Part shown: positions 23,019 through 32,300 of the stretch, piece after piece
Layout: the number at the start of each line of letters is the position of its first letter
How positions within the stretch are numbered: position 1 is the first letter of the stretch
Assembly: GCA_029256305.1 (NCBI GenBank)
Contig: JAQSYE010000026.1
Coordinates: forward strand, 1-33,153
DNA: 33,153 bases
Direction of reading: 5' to 3'
Source: Lacrimispora sp.
GTDB lineage: Bacteria; Bacillota; Clostridia; Lachnospirales; Lachnospiraceae
Notes under the pieces: generated by a model
The model's input: only the letters and a program-made list of their open reading frames with translations
What the model was told of the DNA's origin: nothing
The model's database searches: none
Program-made: the position numbers and the translations under genes

Positions 23019-23408
23019 TTAATGTCCGCAAGTCTCTCCATGATGACCACATTCATGATCTTCACTTCCCTCATGATGATGGCTGCAAAGAGTATCCGGA
23101 TCAAACTGAAGGTTTCCTGACAGCAGGGAATTCACCGCTTCATCTGCATTTCCTTCCACACCTGGATATAACTCTATCCCTGCGTCAGACAGTGCATTCC
23201 TTGCTCCAGCTCCAATACCGCCGCAAATAAGAGTTTTAACACCCAGTCCTGTTAAAAAACCTGCCAGAGCACCATGACCGTCTCCGTTGGTATCCGTAAT
23301 TTCCTGGGATACCACTTTTTTGTCTTCTACCTCATAGATTTTAAACTGTTTAGTTTGTCCAAAATGCTGAAATACTTTCCCACTGTCATAAGTAACCGCA
23401 ACTCTCAT
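23019..23408 (-). CDS. NifX/NifB-like (dinitrogenase iron-molybdenum cofactor family) protein with a His-rich tail
   Basis: A 129-residue protein. Residues 1-105 form the NifX-type fold (MRVAVTYDSGKVFQHFGQTK, VKTLICGGIGAGARNAL, GIELYPGVEG). The C-terminal ~25 residues are rich in metal ligands: CSHHHEGSEDHECGHHGETC. Stand-alone members are common in anaerobes without nitrogenase and are thought to bind Fe-S or Fe-Mo-type clusters or metals. No nif gene is present here, so a role in nitrogen fixation should not be assumed. AGGAGG precedes the ATG, and a consensus promoter lies in the end of the upstream MATE gene. Confidence 0.88.
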   Translation of the reverse strand: MRVAVTYDSGKVFQHFGQTKQFKIYEVEDKKVVSQEITDTNGDGHGALAGFLTGLGVKTLICGGIGAGARNALSDAGIELYPGVEGNADEAVNSLLSGNLQFDPDTLCSHHHEGSEDHECGHHGETCGH

Positions 23409-23449
23409 AGCATGACCTCCTGTTATTTAGTAAATGACTCATTATGGAT

Positions 23450-23478
23450 ATCATAGGATTATTTTCGTCATATGTCAA
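23450..23478 (-). promoter_or_regulatory. Promoter of the NifX/NifB-like gene
   Basis: Minus strand TTGACA (23473-23478), 17-bp spacer, TATGAT (23450-23455). The -35 box lies within the last codons of the MATE gene. Confidence 0.8.
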
Positions 23479-24847
23479 TAACTTTCGTCCTGTTATGAAT
23501 CATTCGTCCAAATAATGTTATAAAAACAAACGAGGACACCGTTGCGCCAATAAAATCCGAAATGGGTTCCGTATAAAAAATATAATTCACTCCCAGCCAT
23601 GCAGGCAGTATCACCGCCCCAAGAAGGAAAATCGTCTTTCGGAACATGGAAAGGGAGATTGCAGCCTTAGCCGCCCCTAACCCTGTAAACCCATCTACAA
23701 TTACATACTGAAGTGCCAAAGGGATAATTCCCATGGTATAAATCTTTATCCCACTGACAGCTAAATCTACATAGGATTGATCCCTTGTGAAAATATGTAC
23801 AAAGACTTGGGGAATAGTATGGGCAATCAGGAACATCACCATGGCAAAACCAACTGCAAGAAGGGCAATATAGCGCTCTGCCTGTTTGATTCGCTCTGGC
23901 CTTCCGGCCCCTAAATTAAAGCCAAGAATTGTCTGGGTCCCTGTTGTAATACCGCCAAGAGGCATGGTTACCATTAGCATAAAGCTTTGCACTATGGTCA
24001 TGCAGGTGAGAAGCTTTTCTGCATTGCCCTCTCCGCCATAATGCATGATTACTGTATTCAACGATATAATCAGCACGTTATCAAATGCAATAATGAGGAA
24101 AGGGGAAAGACCTAATGTCAGAATTCGCTTCACAACTTCCAGGTCATAGCCCCGAAACGTTATCTTAATGGGCGGAACTTTGCCAAAAAGAAACCGGAGA
24201 ACGTAGATACAGGATATCATCTGGGATATCACGGTTGCAATGGCGGCACCTTTTACCCCCAGTCCAAAAACAAAAATGAAGAGGGGGTCCAGTATAATAT
24301 TGCTCACTGCTCCCCAAAGAACGGATTTCATGGCTGTCCTGGCATATCCCTGGCATACAATAAAGGGATTTAATCCTGCGGAAAGCAAAGCGAACACCGT
24401 CCCCGTAAGATATACGGAAAGATATTCCTCTGCGTATGGGAATACGATCTTTCCAGCACCGAACCATAGGAGAAGACGATCTTTCAGTAAAAAGGAAGCA
24501 GCCGTAATAAATAGAGAAAAAATCAGTAAGAGCAGAAAGCAGTTAGCAAGAATCTGACTGGCCGCTCTCTGTTTTTTTTCCCCCAGGCGGATGCTCATAA
24601 ACGGAGATCCCCCTGCGCCCACCAAAAAAGCAAAAGAAGAAATCAGGGTCACAATGGGACCGCAGATTCCTACGCCTGCCAGGGCCACTTCCCCAATCTT
24701 TGGGATATTTCCGATGTACATACGGTCTACAATACTATATAATACACTGACAAACTGAGCCAGCATGGAGGGAACCGCAAGCCTCCATACCAGCCCTTTT
24801 ATATGATCTGAGTTTAAATCATTTTCTGTTTTCACCTGTGACTCCAT
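23468..24847 (-). CDS. MATE-family multidrug/cation antiporter
   Basis: A 459-residue protein with twelve predicted membrane segments and the two-fold repeat of MATE proteins. The first half has VPSMLAQFVSVLYSIVDRMY and GAGGSPFMSIRLGE. The second has TMPLGGITTGTQTILGFNLG and GAGRPERIKQAERY, the matching repeat. It exports organic cations using Na+ or H+ in known relatives; the substrate here is unknown. Its ATG shares one base with the stop of the upstream GH25-like gene (TAATG) and there is no clear ribosome site of its own, so translation is probably coupled. Confidence 0.95.
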   Translation of the reverse strand: MESQVKTENDLNSDHIKGLVWRLAVPSMLAQFVSVLYSIVDRMYIGNIPKIGEVALAGVGICGPIVTLISSFAFLVGAGGSPFMSIRLGEKKQRAASQILANCFLLLLIFSLFITAASFLLKDRLLLWFGAGKIVFPYAEEYLSVYLTGTVFALLSAGLNPFIVCQGYARTAMKSVLWGAVSNIILDPLFIFVFGLGVKGAAIATVISQMISCIYVLRFLFGKVPPIKITFRGYDLEVVKRILTLGLSPFLIIAFDNVLIISLNTVIMHYGGEGNAEKLLTCMTIVQSFMLMVTMPLGGITTGTQTILGFNLGAGRPERIKQAERYIALLAVGFAMVMFLIAHTIPQVFVHIFTRDQSYVDLAVSGIKIYTMGIIPLALQYVIVDGFTGLGAAKAAISLSMFRKTIFLLGAVILPAWLGVNYIFYTEPISDFIGATVSSFVFITLFGRMIHNRTKVIDI

Positions 24848-25806
24848 TATTTTGTCTGATTTGTTATCTCTCCCTGAGAATTGAAGGAATAAGAAACATT
24901 GTCTATCACCATGGTCTTATCATGAACTAGAATGCCATCTGAATCCAGATAATGCCACGTTCCGTCCGCCTGAATCCAACCGGTCTGTTTTTCATAATTT
25001 TTCATGTAGTACCGTTCTCCATCAATGGTCTTAAAACCATCTGCCGGTATAAGAGAACCATAATCTGCAAAAGACAATTCAATGGTAACATCTCCATCGA
25101 TTCCTGCTACCCTTCCTTTATCCGTACACTGCCAGATAGTTCTGTTTTGATAATCATTAACCGTTCCGTATCTGGCATACCATACATCATATGGAACCTG
25201 GCTCATATCGATATGAAGAGACAGCCATTTATTATTTGCATAAACAATGGGACGATAGCCTGCATCTGCAATGGTCTTACAAAATGCATTGATGTTGTCC
25301 GTAATCTGCTGCTTGGAAAGCTTATTGTCAAGAAGATACTGGGATTCTACGTCATAGCCGATTGGGTAAGAGACCCGGCGGTCCTTCACCTGGCGGAGCA
25401 CGTACTTTGCCTCTTCCACTGCAGTCTGTGTATCAAGAGCCTGTGTATAAAAAAATACGCCAGTCTTAACTCCGTTTTCCGATGCATGCTTCATATTTTC
25501 TGAAAAATACGGATCCATATCATTGAGGTAGCCAATCCGCACCATAGCAAATGAAACTCCGTCTTCTGCTACCTTCTTCCAGTCAATTCCTCCGTTACCC
25601 TCATTCTGTCTGTTCTGGTATTTGGTCACTGTAATTCCCTTTGCCAAAACGCCTGTAATCGGATTACCGGTTGCATCAATATATTGTCCGTTTTCCAGTT
25701 TCCAGGCTTCTGCCGAATAACCATTTAAAGGGGTAGCAAATGCCTCAGAAGCCATAAGACAGGCAACCAGGTACGCGGCAATCCTCAATCTTATGTTTTT
25801 TTTCAT
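24847..25806 (-). CDS. Secreted GH25 (lysozyme-like) protein with C-terminal cell-wall-binding repeats
   Basis: A 319-residue protein from the ATG at 25806 (GGAGG 5 nt upstream; a start four codons earlier overlaps that site). Signal peptide MKKNIRLRIAAYLVACLMASE AFATP at ~1-25. The GH25 domain spans ~58-240: VSFAMVRIGY, KTGVFFYTQA, the catalytic YDVESQ (DxE), YRPIVYANN and IWQCT. The usual opening GIDVSxxQ reads GITVTKYQ, so the first active-site Asp is Thr. At ~250-315 are choline-binding/cell-wall repeats (ADGFKTIDGERYYMKNYEKQ, TGWIQADGTWHYLDSDGIL). It should act on, or simply bind, peptidoglycan outside the cell. Confidence 0.92.
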   Translation of the reverse strand: MKKNIRLRIAAYLVACLMASEAFATPLNGYSAEAWKLENGQYIDATGNPITGVLAKGITVTKYQNRQNEGNGGIDWKKVAEDGVSFAMVRIGYLNDMDPYFSENMKHASENGVKTGVFFYTQALDTQTAVEEAKYVLRQVKDRRVSYPIGYDVESQYLLDNKLSKQQITDNINAFCKTIADAGYRPIVYANNKWLSLHIDMSQVPYDVWYARYGTVNDYQNRTIWQCTDKGRVAGIDGDVTIELSFADYGSLIPADGFKTIDGERYYMKNYEKQTGWIQADGTWHYLDSDGILVHDKTMVIDNVSYSFNSQGEITNQTK

Positions 25807-25827
25807 TGTATCCTCCATTTACTGCTT

Positions 25828-26964
25828 TTAATCTGTTTTGTCTTTCTCTTTTCTAAACGCTTCCAGGTCGTGAATCAAGGTTTTTACGCTGTAAAAGAAC
25901 CGGTCGAAGGTACCGAATTTATAAATATTAATAACCAGCATTCCGATCGGAACAGCCAGTATCATTCCGGCAATCCCACTTATCTTAAATCCCAGATATA
26001 AAAATAATAATGTCATTAACGGATCCAGTCCCATGGTATCGCCTACAATCTTTGGCTGAATGATCTGTCTTAATACCAGAGTCAGAACATAGATCACAAT
26101 CAGACCGACTCCAAAGGCGTACTCTCCCGAAACAATCCGAAGAATCGCCCACGGAATCAGGATAGTCCCGGTTCCTAGGATGGGAAGAAAGTCCAGCACT
26201 GCAATAATAACAGCAAGCAAAAGTGCATATTTAACTCCCAAAACCAGAAAACCTGCTGCCAGAACTCCTGCGATAATGAACATAATTTTAAACTGGGCCA
26301 GAAAGTAACCCCCCACCAGATGCTTGATGTCCTTTTTTAAATAATTATAATACTCGGTAAATCCCTCAGGCGTATACCGATTCAAAAATATAAGAATCTT
26401 ATCCCGGTCCACAATAAAAATATAGGAAGAAAATATGGTTACAACCGTGTAAACCAATGCCCCAGGGATGCTTTTTACCACATTACCTGCAACCATAACG
26501 GTTGGAGATGCGATTTTCTGCACCATAACATTTAAATATTCTCCGATATGCGTTACAAATACATTCACCGAATCCTGAATCCCTGCCGGAAGAAACCGCA
26601 AGAGGTTTTCCACCATCAGAAGCATCTTTTGAACCTCGATCCAGGCTGAATCATAGTAAAGGGGAATATCTTCCACAAATCCTGATGCTTCAAAAATCAG
26701 TTTGGATATGAGAAGATAAAACACCGCAATAATCAGAGCCAGCACTGCCACTACGATCAACACAGAACTGTGCTTCCTCACAAGTTTTAACCTTTTCTCC
26801 AGCAAGCGCACCAACGGATTAGCGATCACCGATATCACCCACCCGATTACAAACGGGAGAAAAAATTTCAGTATTCTGGGTCCCCATACACAGATTAAAT
26901 ATAAGAACACAATCGGGGTAATAATATCTAATATGATCCTGCAATATTTTTTTACATACTCCAT
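25828..26964 (-). CDS. ytvI: YtvI-like sporulation membrane protein (AI-2E/UPF0118 family)
   Basis: A 378-residue protein with about eight hydrophobic segments. The N-terminus has two to three helices (FLYLICVWGPRILKFFLPFV, SSVLIVVAVLALIIAVFYLL), then a long amphipathic region. The C-terminus has the family signature: AVLDFLPILGTGTILIPWAI, QPKIVGDTMGLDPLMTLLFL and YLGFKISGIAGMILAVPIG. The overall shape matches the YtvI subgroup linked to sporulation in Bacillus and Clostridia; other AI-2E members export small molecules. Ribosome site AGGAGA. It is 21 bp before the GH25 gene and 54 bp after hisC with no terminator between. Confidence 0.85.
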   Translation of the reverse strand: MEYVKKYCRIILDIITPIVFLYLICVWGPRILKFFLPFVIGWVISVIANPLVRLLEKRLKLVRKHSSVLIVVAVLALIIAVFYLLISKLIFEASGFVEDIPLYYDSAWIEVQKMLLMVENLLRFLPAGIQDSVNVFVTHIGEYLNVMVQKIASPTVMVAGNVVKSIPGALVYTVVTIFSSYIFIVDRDKILIFLNRYTPEGFTEYYNYLKKDIKHLVGGYFLAQFKIMFIIAGVLAAGFLVLGVKYALLLAVIIAVLDFLPILGTGTILIPWAILRIVSGEYAFGVGLIVIYVLTLVLRQIIQPKIVGDTMGLDPLMTLLFLYLGFKISGIAGMILAVPIGMLVINIYKFGTFDRFFYSVKTLIHDLEAFRKEKDKTD

Positions 26965-27018
26965 GCTTATCTCCTGCCTTTATCATACCTCAAAAAGTCC
27001 AAGTGATAAATACTTTGA

Positions 27019-28071
27019 TTAAAGAAATTTCTCCAGGAAATCGTAAAGCTTTTCCATCTCCTCATCGGTCCCAATGGTGATCCTTAAATAATTATCAAGC
27101 CTTGGCTGCTTAAAGTAACGAACGAAAATCTGCTTTTCTCTCAGTGCGAGGTAAATATCCTCAGCTCTCTTCTCCTTATGGCTGGCAAATATAAAATTTG
27201 CCATGGAGTCAGGAAATCGAAAGCCAAGTTCACCGAGACGTCTTTTCGCTTTCTCTCTTGTGGTTATGATCTTTTCAATGGTTTCCTTAAAATAACGGTC
27301 ATCCTTTACTGCTTCTGCTCCCAGAATCTGGGAAGGCATATTCATGGTATAGGAATTATAAGAATATTTCACATCATTCAAAGCCCGTATCAGTTCTTTA
27401 TTCCCCATGGCAAAGCCGATCCGCATTCCTGCCATAGACCGGGATTTGCTGAATGTCTGCACAACCAGCAGATTATCGTATTTTTTAATCAGTCCGGCCG
27501 CACTTTCACCGCCGAAATCAACGTAAGCTTCGTCTACAATTACAACAGAATCCTGATTATGGGCAATGATGTCTTCCACTTCACTTAATGGCATAAATAC
27601 GCCCGTGGGTGCATTGGGGTTTGGGAATATGATTCCCCCATTTTCTCTGTAATAATCTTCCTTACGAATCAAAAAATTCTCATCAAGTGCAGGTGACACA
27701 CAGGGGATATGGAACAACTCCGCCCATACCTGATAGAAGGAATACGATACATCGGGAAATAAGACTGGTTTCTGAGAATTAAAAAATGTCAGAAATGACA
27801 TGGCAATTACATCATCAGAACCGACTCCTACAAAAATCTCATCCTCCTCCATCTCATAATATTCACAAAGTGCCTTTGTAAGAATTGCGGATGATGGATC
27901 TGGGTATTTGCGGAACGTATCATAATTTATCTCATCCATGGCCCTTTTTACAAAGGGGGACGGAGGATAGGGATTTTCATTGGTATTCAGCTTAATTAAG
28001 TTCTCGCCCCTTGGCTGTTCGCCCGGGACATAAGGGGTCACCGTCCGGATATTGGCCTGCCATGCTTTCAT
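27019..28071 (-). CDS. hisC: Histidinol-phosphate aminotransferase-like enzyme
   Basis: A 350-residue fold-type I PLP enzyme. Family features: LIKLNTNENPYPPSP at ~25, RKYPDPSS, VGVGSDDVI, FPNPNAPTG (~150), VDEAYVDFGG (~178) and the PLP lysine in TFSKSRSMAGMRIGFAMG (~205). The C-terminus RFFRIT-type motif is present as DNYLRITIGT. In the histidine pathway it converts imidazole-acetol phosphate to histidinol phosphate; some homologues also act on aromatic amino acids. No other his gene is near. The ATG overlaps the stop of the upstream aminotransferase gene (ATGA), so the two are coupled. Confidence 0.9.
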   Translation of the reverse strand: MKAWQANIRTVTPYVPGEQPRGENLIKLNTNENPYPPSPFVKRAMDEINYDTFRKYPDPSSAILTKALCEYYEMEEDEIFVGVGSDDVIAMSFLTFFNSQKPVLFPDVSYSFYQVWAELFHIPCVSPALDENFLIRKEDYYRENGGIIFPNPNAPTGVFMPLSEVEDIIAHNQDSVVIVDEAYVDFGGESAAGLIKKYDNLLVVQTFSKSRSMAGMRIGFAMGNKELIRALNDVKYSYNSYTMNMPSQILGAEAVKDDRYFKETIEKIITTREKAKRRLGELGFRFPDSMANFIFASHKEKRAEDIYLALREKQIFVRYFKQPRLDNYLRITIGTDEEMEKLYDFLEKFL

Positions 28072-29276
28072 CTTATGTCCTCCCTGTTTGCTGTAAGTCC
28101 ATATTCCTGTGCGATCTTTTGAAATGCAGGCAGGGAACGTTGAATCTGTTCATACGATACACAATAAGCAATCCGCGCATAGCCAGGACATGCAAAAGCG
28201 CTTCCCTGCACCAAAAGAACCCGGTATTTTTTACAGAATTCGCAAAACAGTTTGTCATCTTCCGGAGTTTTTATAAACAGATAAAATGCACCTTCCGGCT
28301 TAATACACTGAAATCCATATTCTGTTAAACTGTTGTAAAGAAGTTCCCTGTTTTTATTATAAGCAGACAAGTTCACTTTTTCATCCACACAGCGAAGTAT
28401 CACTCTCTGCATCAAAGACGGAGCATTCACACATCCAAGTACACGGTTTGATATGGCAGCAGCCGCAATCACAGCCTTTGAATCCTCCACTTCATCTGGA
28501 ATCACCAGATATCCGATTCTTTCCCCTGGCAAAGATAAGGATTTGCTGTAAGAATAGCAGACGACTGTATTCCTGTAAAACAACGTCACATAAGGAACCT
28601 CAACACCGTCATAAGCAAGCTCCCTGTAAGGCTCATCTGAAATCAGGAGTATGGAACTCCCATACTCGTTCTCTTTGCGTTCCAGAATGACTCCAATCTC
28701 CCGAAGGGTTTCAGAAGAATAAACCACTCCCGTTGGATTATTGGGAGTATTTATAATGACAGCTTTGGTCTTTTTCGTTATTCTGCTTTCAAATTCCAGG
28801 AGATTTGGCTGAAAGGTTTCTGTATTCGGTGGAATAACAGAAAGCACGCCGTCATAATTGCGTACGTAAGAACCGTATTCCATAAAATAAGGTGCAAATA
28901 CGATTACTTCATCACCAGGATCCAGAATGGTTTTTAAAATCACATTCAGACCACTGGCTGCACCCACCGTCATAAGGAGATTGCCTCCATGAAAATGAGT
29001 CCCGAACCGCCGGTTGACAGACTGTGCAATGCCTTCTCTTACGTCATCAAAACCTGCATTGCTCATATATCCATGAACCATGGTTGATTCTTCCTCGTTC
29101 ATAATATCAATGATCGCCTTTTTTACAGCTTCCGGTGCGGGCACATTGGGATTACCAAGGCTGAAGTCATAGACATTTTCTGCACCATATTCTGCAGCCA
29201 TCTTCTTTCCCTCTTCAAACATGGCGCGGATGGCGGAATTATTCTCTACAAGGGGTCTCATCTTGTCTGCTATCAT
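28068..29276 (-). CDS. PLP-dependent class I/II aminotransferase (AspB-like)
   Basis: A 402-residue protein from the ATG at 29276, which follows AAGGAAGG by 9 nt; a frame running further upstream to 29327 lacks a site. Motifs: FSLGNPNVPAPE (~40), HGYMSNAGFDDVR (~70), INTPNNPTGVVYS (~175), ISDEPYRELAYD (~205) and the PLP lysine in CYSYSKSLSLPGERIGY (~240). The C-terminal Arg for the alpha-carboxylate is in GYARIAYC. This resembles Clostridia aspartate/branched-chain-type aminotransferases; the substrate cannot be fixed. It overlaps hisC by 4 bp and is the likely first gene of the unit extending to the MATE gene. Confidence 0.9.
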   Translation of the reverse strand: MIADKMRPLVENNSAIRAMFEEGKKMAAEYGAENVYDFSLGNPNVPAPEAVKKAIIDIMNEEESTMVHGYMSNAGFDDVREGIAQSVNRRFGTHFHGGNLLMTVGAASGLNVILKTILDPGDEVIVFAPYFMEYGSYVRNYDGVLSVIPPNTETFQPNLLEFESRITKKTKAVIINTPNNPTGVVYSSETLREIGVILERKENEYGSSILLISDEPYRELAYDGVEVPYVTLFYRNTVVCYSYSKSLSLPGERIGYLVIPDEVEDSKAVIAAAAISNRVLGCVNAPSLMQRVILRCVDEKVNLSAYNKNRELLYNSLTEYGFQCIKPEGAFYLFIKTPEDDKLFCEFCKKYRVLLVQGSAFACPGYARIAYCVSYEQIQRSLPAFQKIAQEYGLTANREDIR

Positions 29277-29315
29277 ATCATTATTCCTTCCTTTATCCTG
29301 AAATGGTTTACGTGG

Positions 29316-29344
29316 ATTATAACACATCTGAAAAAAGAGGTCTA
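29316..29344 (-). promoter_or_regulatory. Probable promoter of the aminotransferase-hisC-ytvI unit
   Basis: Minus strand TAGACC (29339-29344), 17-bp spacer and a perfect TATAAT (29316-29321), about 40 bp before the start codon and just after the stop of the GGDEF-EAL gene. Confidence 0.6.
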
Positions 29345-29351
29345 TTCTTAA

Positions 29352-32300
29352 TTACAATTCCCGATCAGTTCTAAAGGCGGTTTTTAACAGAGACTTCTTC
29401 ACTCTGCCGTAACATTCATCAAAGTCTTCATCCTGAACCCGGATTACCGTTACGCCTGCCCTGACAGGAAGCAGTACTTTGGACGCCTGGCTCATCATCT
29501 GATATCTTAACTCCTTTAAAATGCGCCTGCATTTCATCTCTAAATCCTCTTCTCTGATGTTGCGGCACAGAATCAGGATTTCATAATCTCCTTCCATGCA
29601 CATGATGTCGTCTTCTCTGAAAAACCGCTTCATTAACAATGACTGTTCCAGTAATGACTGCCTGGCAGAATTCACTCCGGCAGGATCTACATTCTCACTG
29701 TTAAAAGAAAACAATAAAAGACCTGAGGTTAAAAATCTGTGGCGTGATAAATAATTCTGCATTCTTCCTACAGCCGCGTTACGATTCTGGAGGAACCGTA
29801 CTCCCTCCGGAAGTACCGGAGTTCTGCATTCTTCCACCTGACTGTACAACTCGCCAATCTCCTCAATATCCAGCATTACTCCATAAAAGAAACTGTCCCC
29901 TGATTTTACCGATAATCTGGAATTGCAAAGGATCCATTTGTATCCGTCTCGGGTCAGGATGCGGTACTCCACGCCCTTTAAACTCTCATCGGGACTTAAT
30001 GTCTCCGTCATAAGCCTGATTTTTTCCCTATCACCCGGGTGTATCATATTTAAAAGCCGATTTTGAAAGAGCTCATTTAGCTCGTCGCTGTTGTAGCCAA
30101 GCATCTCAAGGAACCGGGGGCTTGTATACAAGAACTCCATATTTTCCGATTTTCTGCAGCGATAATATCCACCCAGCGCTCCGGAACTTAAAAATTCCAG
30201 TTCGTCATTTTTAAACCGCAGGATTCTGTTGGCTTCCTGCAGGCGCTTCTGTGCCAGTACCGTGTCGGTAATATCCATGCAGGCACTTACAATTGCAAAT
30301 CTTCCGTCTTCTGCCTGTACTACACGTCCCTTTGCTACCATCCAAAGCCAGTTTCCATCCTTCTTTTTCATTCGGTGGCGGAATGTGAATTCCATTCCAG
30401 GCGCCATATAGCGCAGCGCATGCCCCTGTATCATGTTAAAATCCTCTGGATGCAGGAGGTTCCGCCCTGCCCCATCGACTTCTCTGGCAAATTCCTCATA
30501 AGTTTCATAATTTAAAATGCGAAGCATCTCATTATTGGCAAAATACAGCGGAAGTCCTTTGTCACAGTAGACACCGATTAAGCCGCCCGGTGCCATCTGG
30601 GCAAAAATGGCGCTAGCTGCCCATTGATTCTCTTCTGCAATATTATTAAAGGAAATATTCTTACCCGCTATCTTTAATACGTCCCTTAACATGTCCTGGG
30701 AATCTTGAAGCTTTTGCCTCTGTTCCATCTGCTCGGTGGCATCTCTTACCGCCCCATAGTAAAGACGGTGATCATCCTGCTCCCGCAGAAAGAAGACGCG
30801 CAGATGTATCCACATTAATTCTCCGCTGGTGCGGTAACGGCGAAACGTCCCTTCCGCGCCCTGCAGGGGACTGTTATATGCGTCTTCAAAGATATTAAGA
30901 ACCCAGTCCATATCCTCTCTGTATACCTTGTTTAACACATATCGTTTCCGTTCTTCCATATCAATGGGATTATCTCCCGTCACACGGTAATATTCCTCAT
31001 TCACACGAAGAATCTCGCAGTGGTCCTCGTAGACCTCATACAATGCAATGGCACCAAGCATGTTATTAAGCATGGCTTCACTGATGATATTCTCATTAAA
31101 CAGATCTTCCAGTTTCAGCTGCTTTAGCTGACGTGCCTGAATTCCTCTGTAGTCTAAATTGTTATCTTCATCCAAAAGTTTTTCTACCACGTTCACAGGA
31201 AGCGGTTCATGGTAATAAAAGCCCTGCCCATAAATACAGCCGATATTGATCAGGAAATCCACCTGTTCCTTTTCTTCCACACCCTCTGCTATGACCTTTA
31301 ACTGCATTACTCTGGCCATCCGGACAATGGTTTCTAAGATTCCCATGCCTCTTCCCTTGCTATTCTCATTCATATCAAGAAATTTGGTATCAATCTTGAT
31401 TACATCCACGTTCACATCCTTTAACATGTTTAAGGATGAATACCCGCTTCCAAAATCATCCATAAATACAGGGAAACCGGCCCTGCGTAAATCTTCCACA
31501 ACTTTTCGTATCAGATCGTAATCTTCCGCATAGGCGCTTTCCGTAATCTCAATTTCCAGGAACTTGGGTTCAATCCCATAGTGGCTTACCAGCTGTTTAA
31601 ACTTCTCAACAACATCAATGGCATAAATATCCATGCGTGACATGTTAACTGAGATCGGGATGGGACGCCGTCCTTCTTTGATCCAGGCGCTTAACTGCCT
31701 GCATACCATCTCCCAGACATACACATCCAAATATGTAATAAAACCGTTCTGCTCCAGCAGGGGAATGAACTCTCCCGGAGATATAATACCTCTTTGAGGG
31801 TGCTTCCATCTGACTAAGGATTCCAGACCTATAATCCTGCCAGTCAGCATATTGCATTGTGGCTGGGCGTAAAATATGAATTCCTTTTTCTCAAGTGCCC
31901 TCTGAATCTCAGAAAGCAGAACCTGGTCGCTTTCCATCTTTCGTTTCATTAAGGGATCATACCAGCCCACACGCTTGCTATAATTGCCCTTAACTGAATT
32001 AAGTGCTATGGCAGCCCTGTCGTACATCATACTCACTGGAAGGCTTAAATCCTCAACCCGATACACACCAAATGCAGGCATAAATCCCGCATTGCCGCCA
32101 TACTGCTTGGCATAGATGTTGATTACATCCTCCAGTTCCTCTAACACGGATAAATCTTCCGGAATGAGAATAACAAAATCATCTCCGCCCATATAACCGG
32201 CGACAGAGGAGTAAAACTTCTCAATTTCTTTTAAATAATCGCCAATTCTTATTAAGAAACGGTCCCCTTCCTCTTCTCCATACCATTCATTAAAAAGTTT

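Noticed and set aside
23019-23408. Evidence for nitrogen fixation
   Set aside because: NifX/NifB-like proteins are widespread in anaerobes without nitrogenase, and no nif gene is present in the window.
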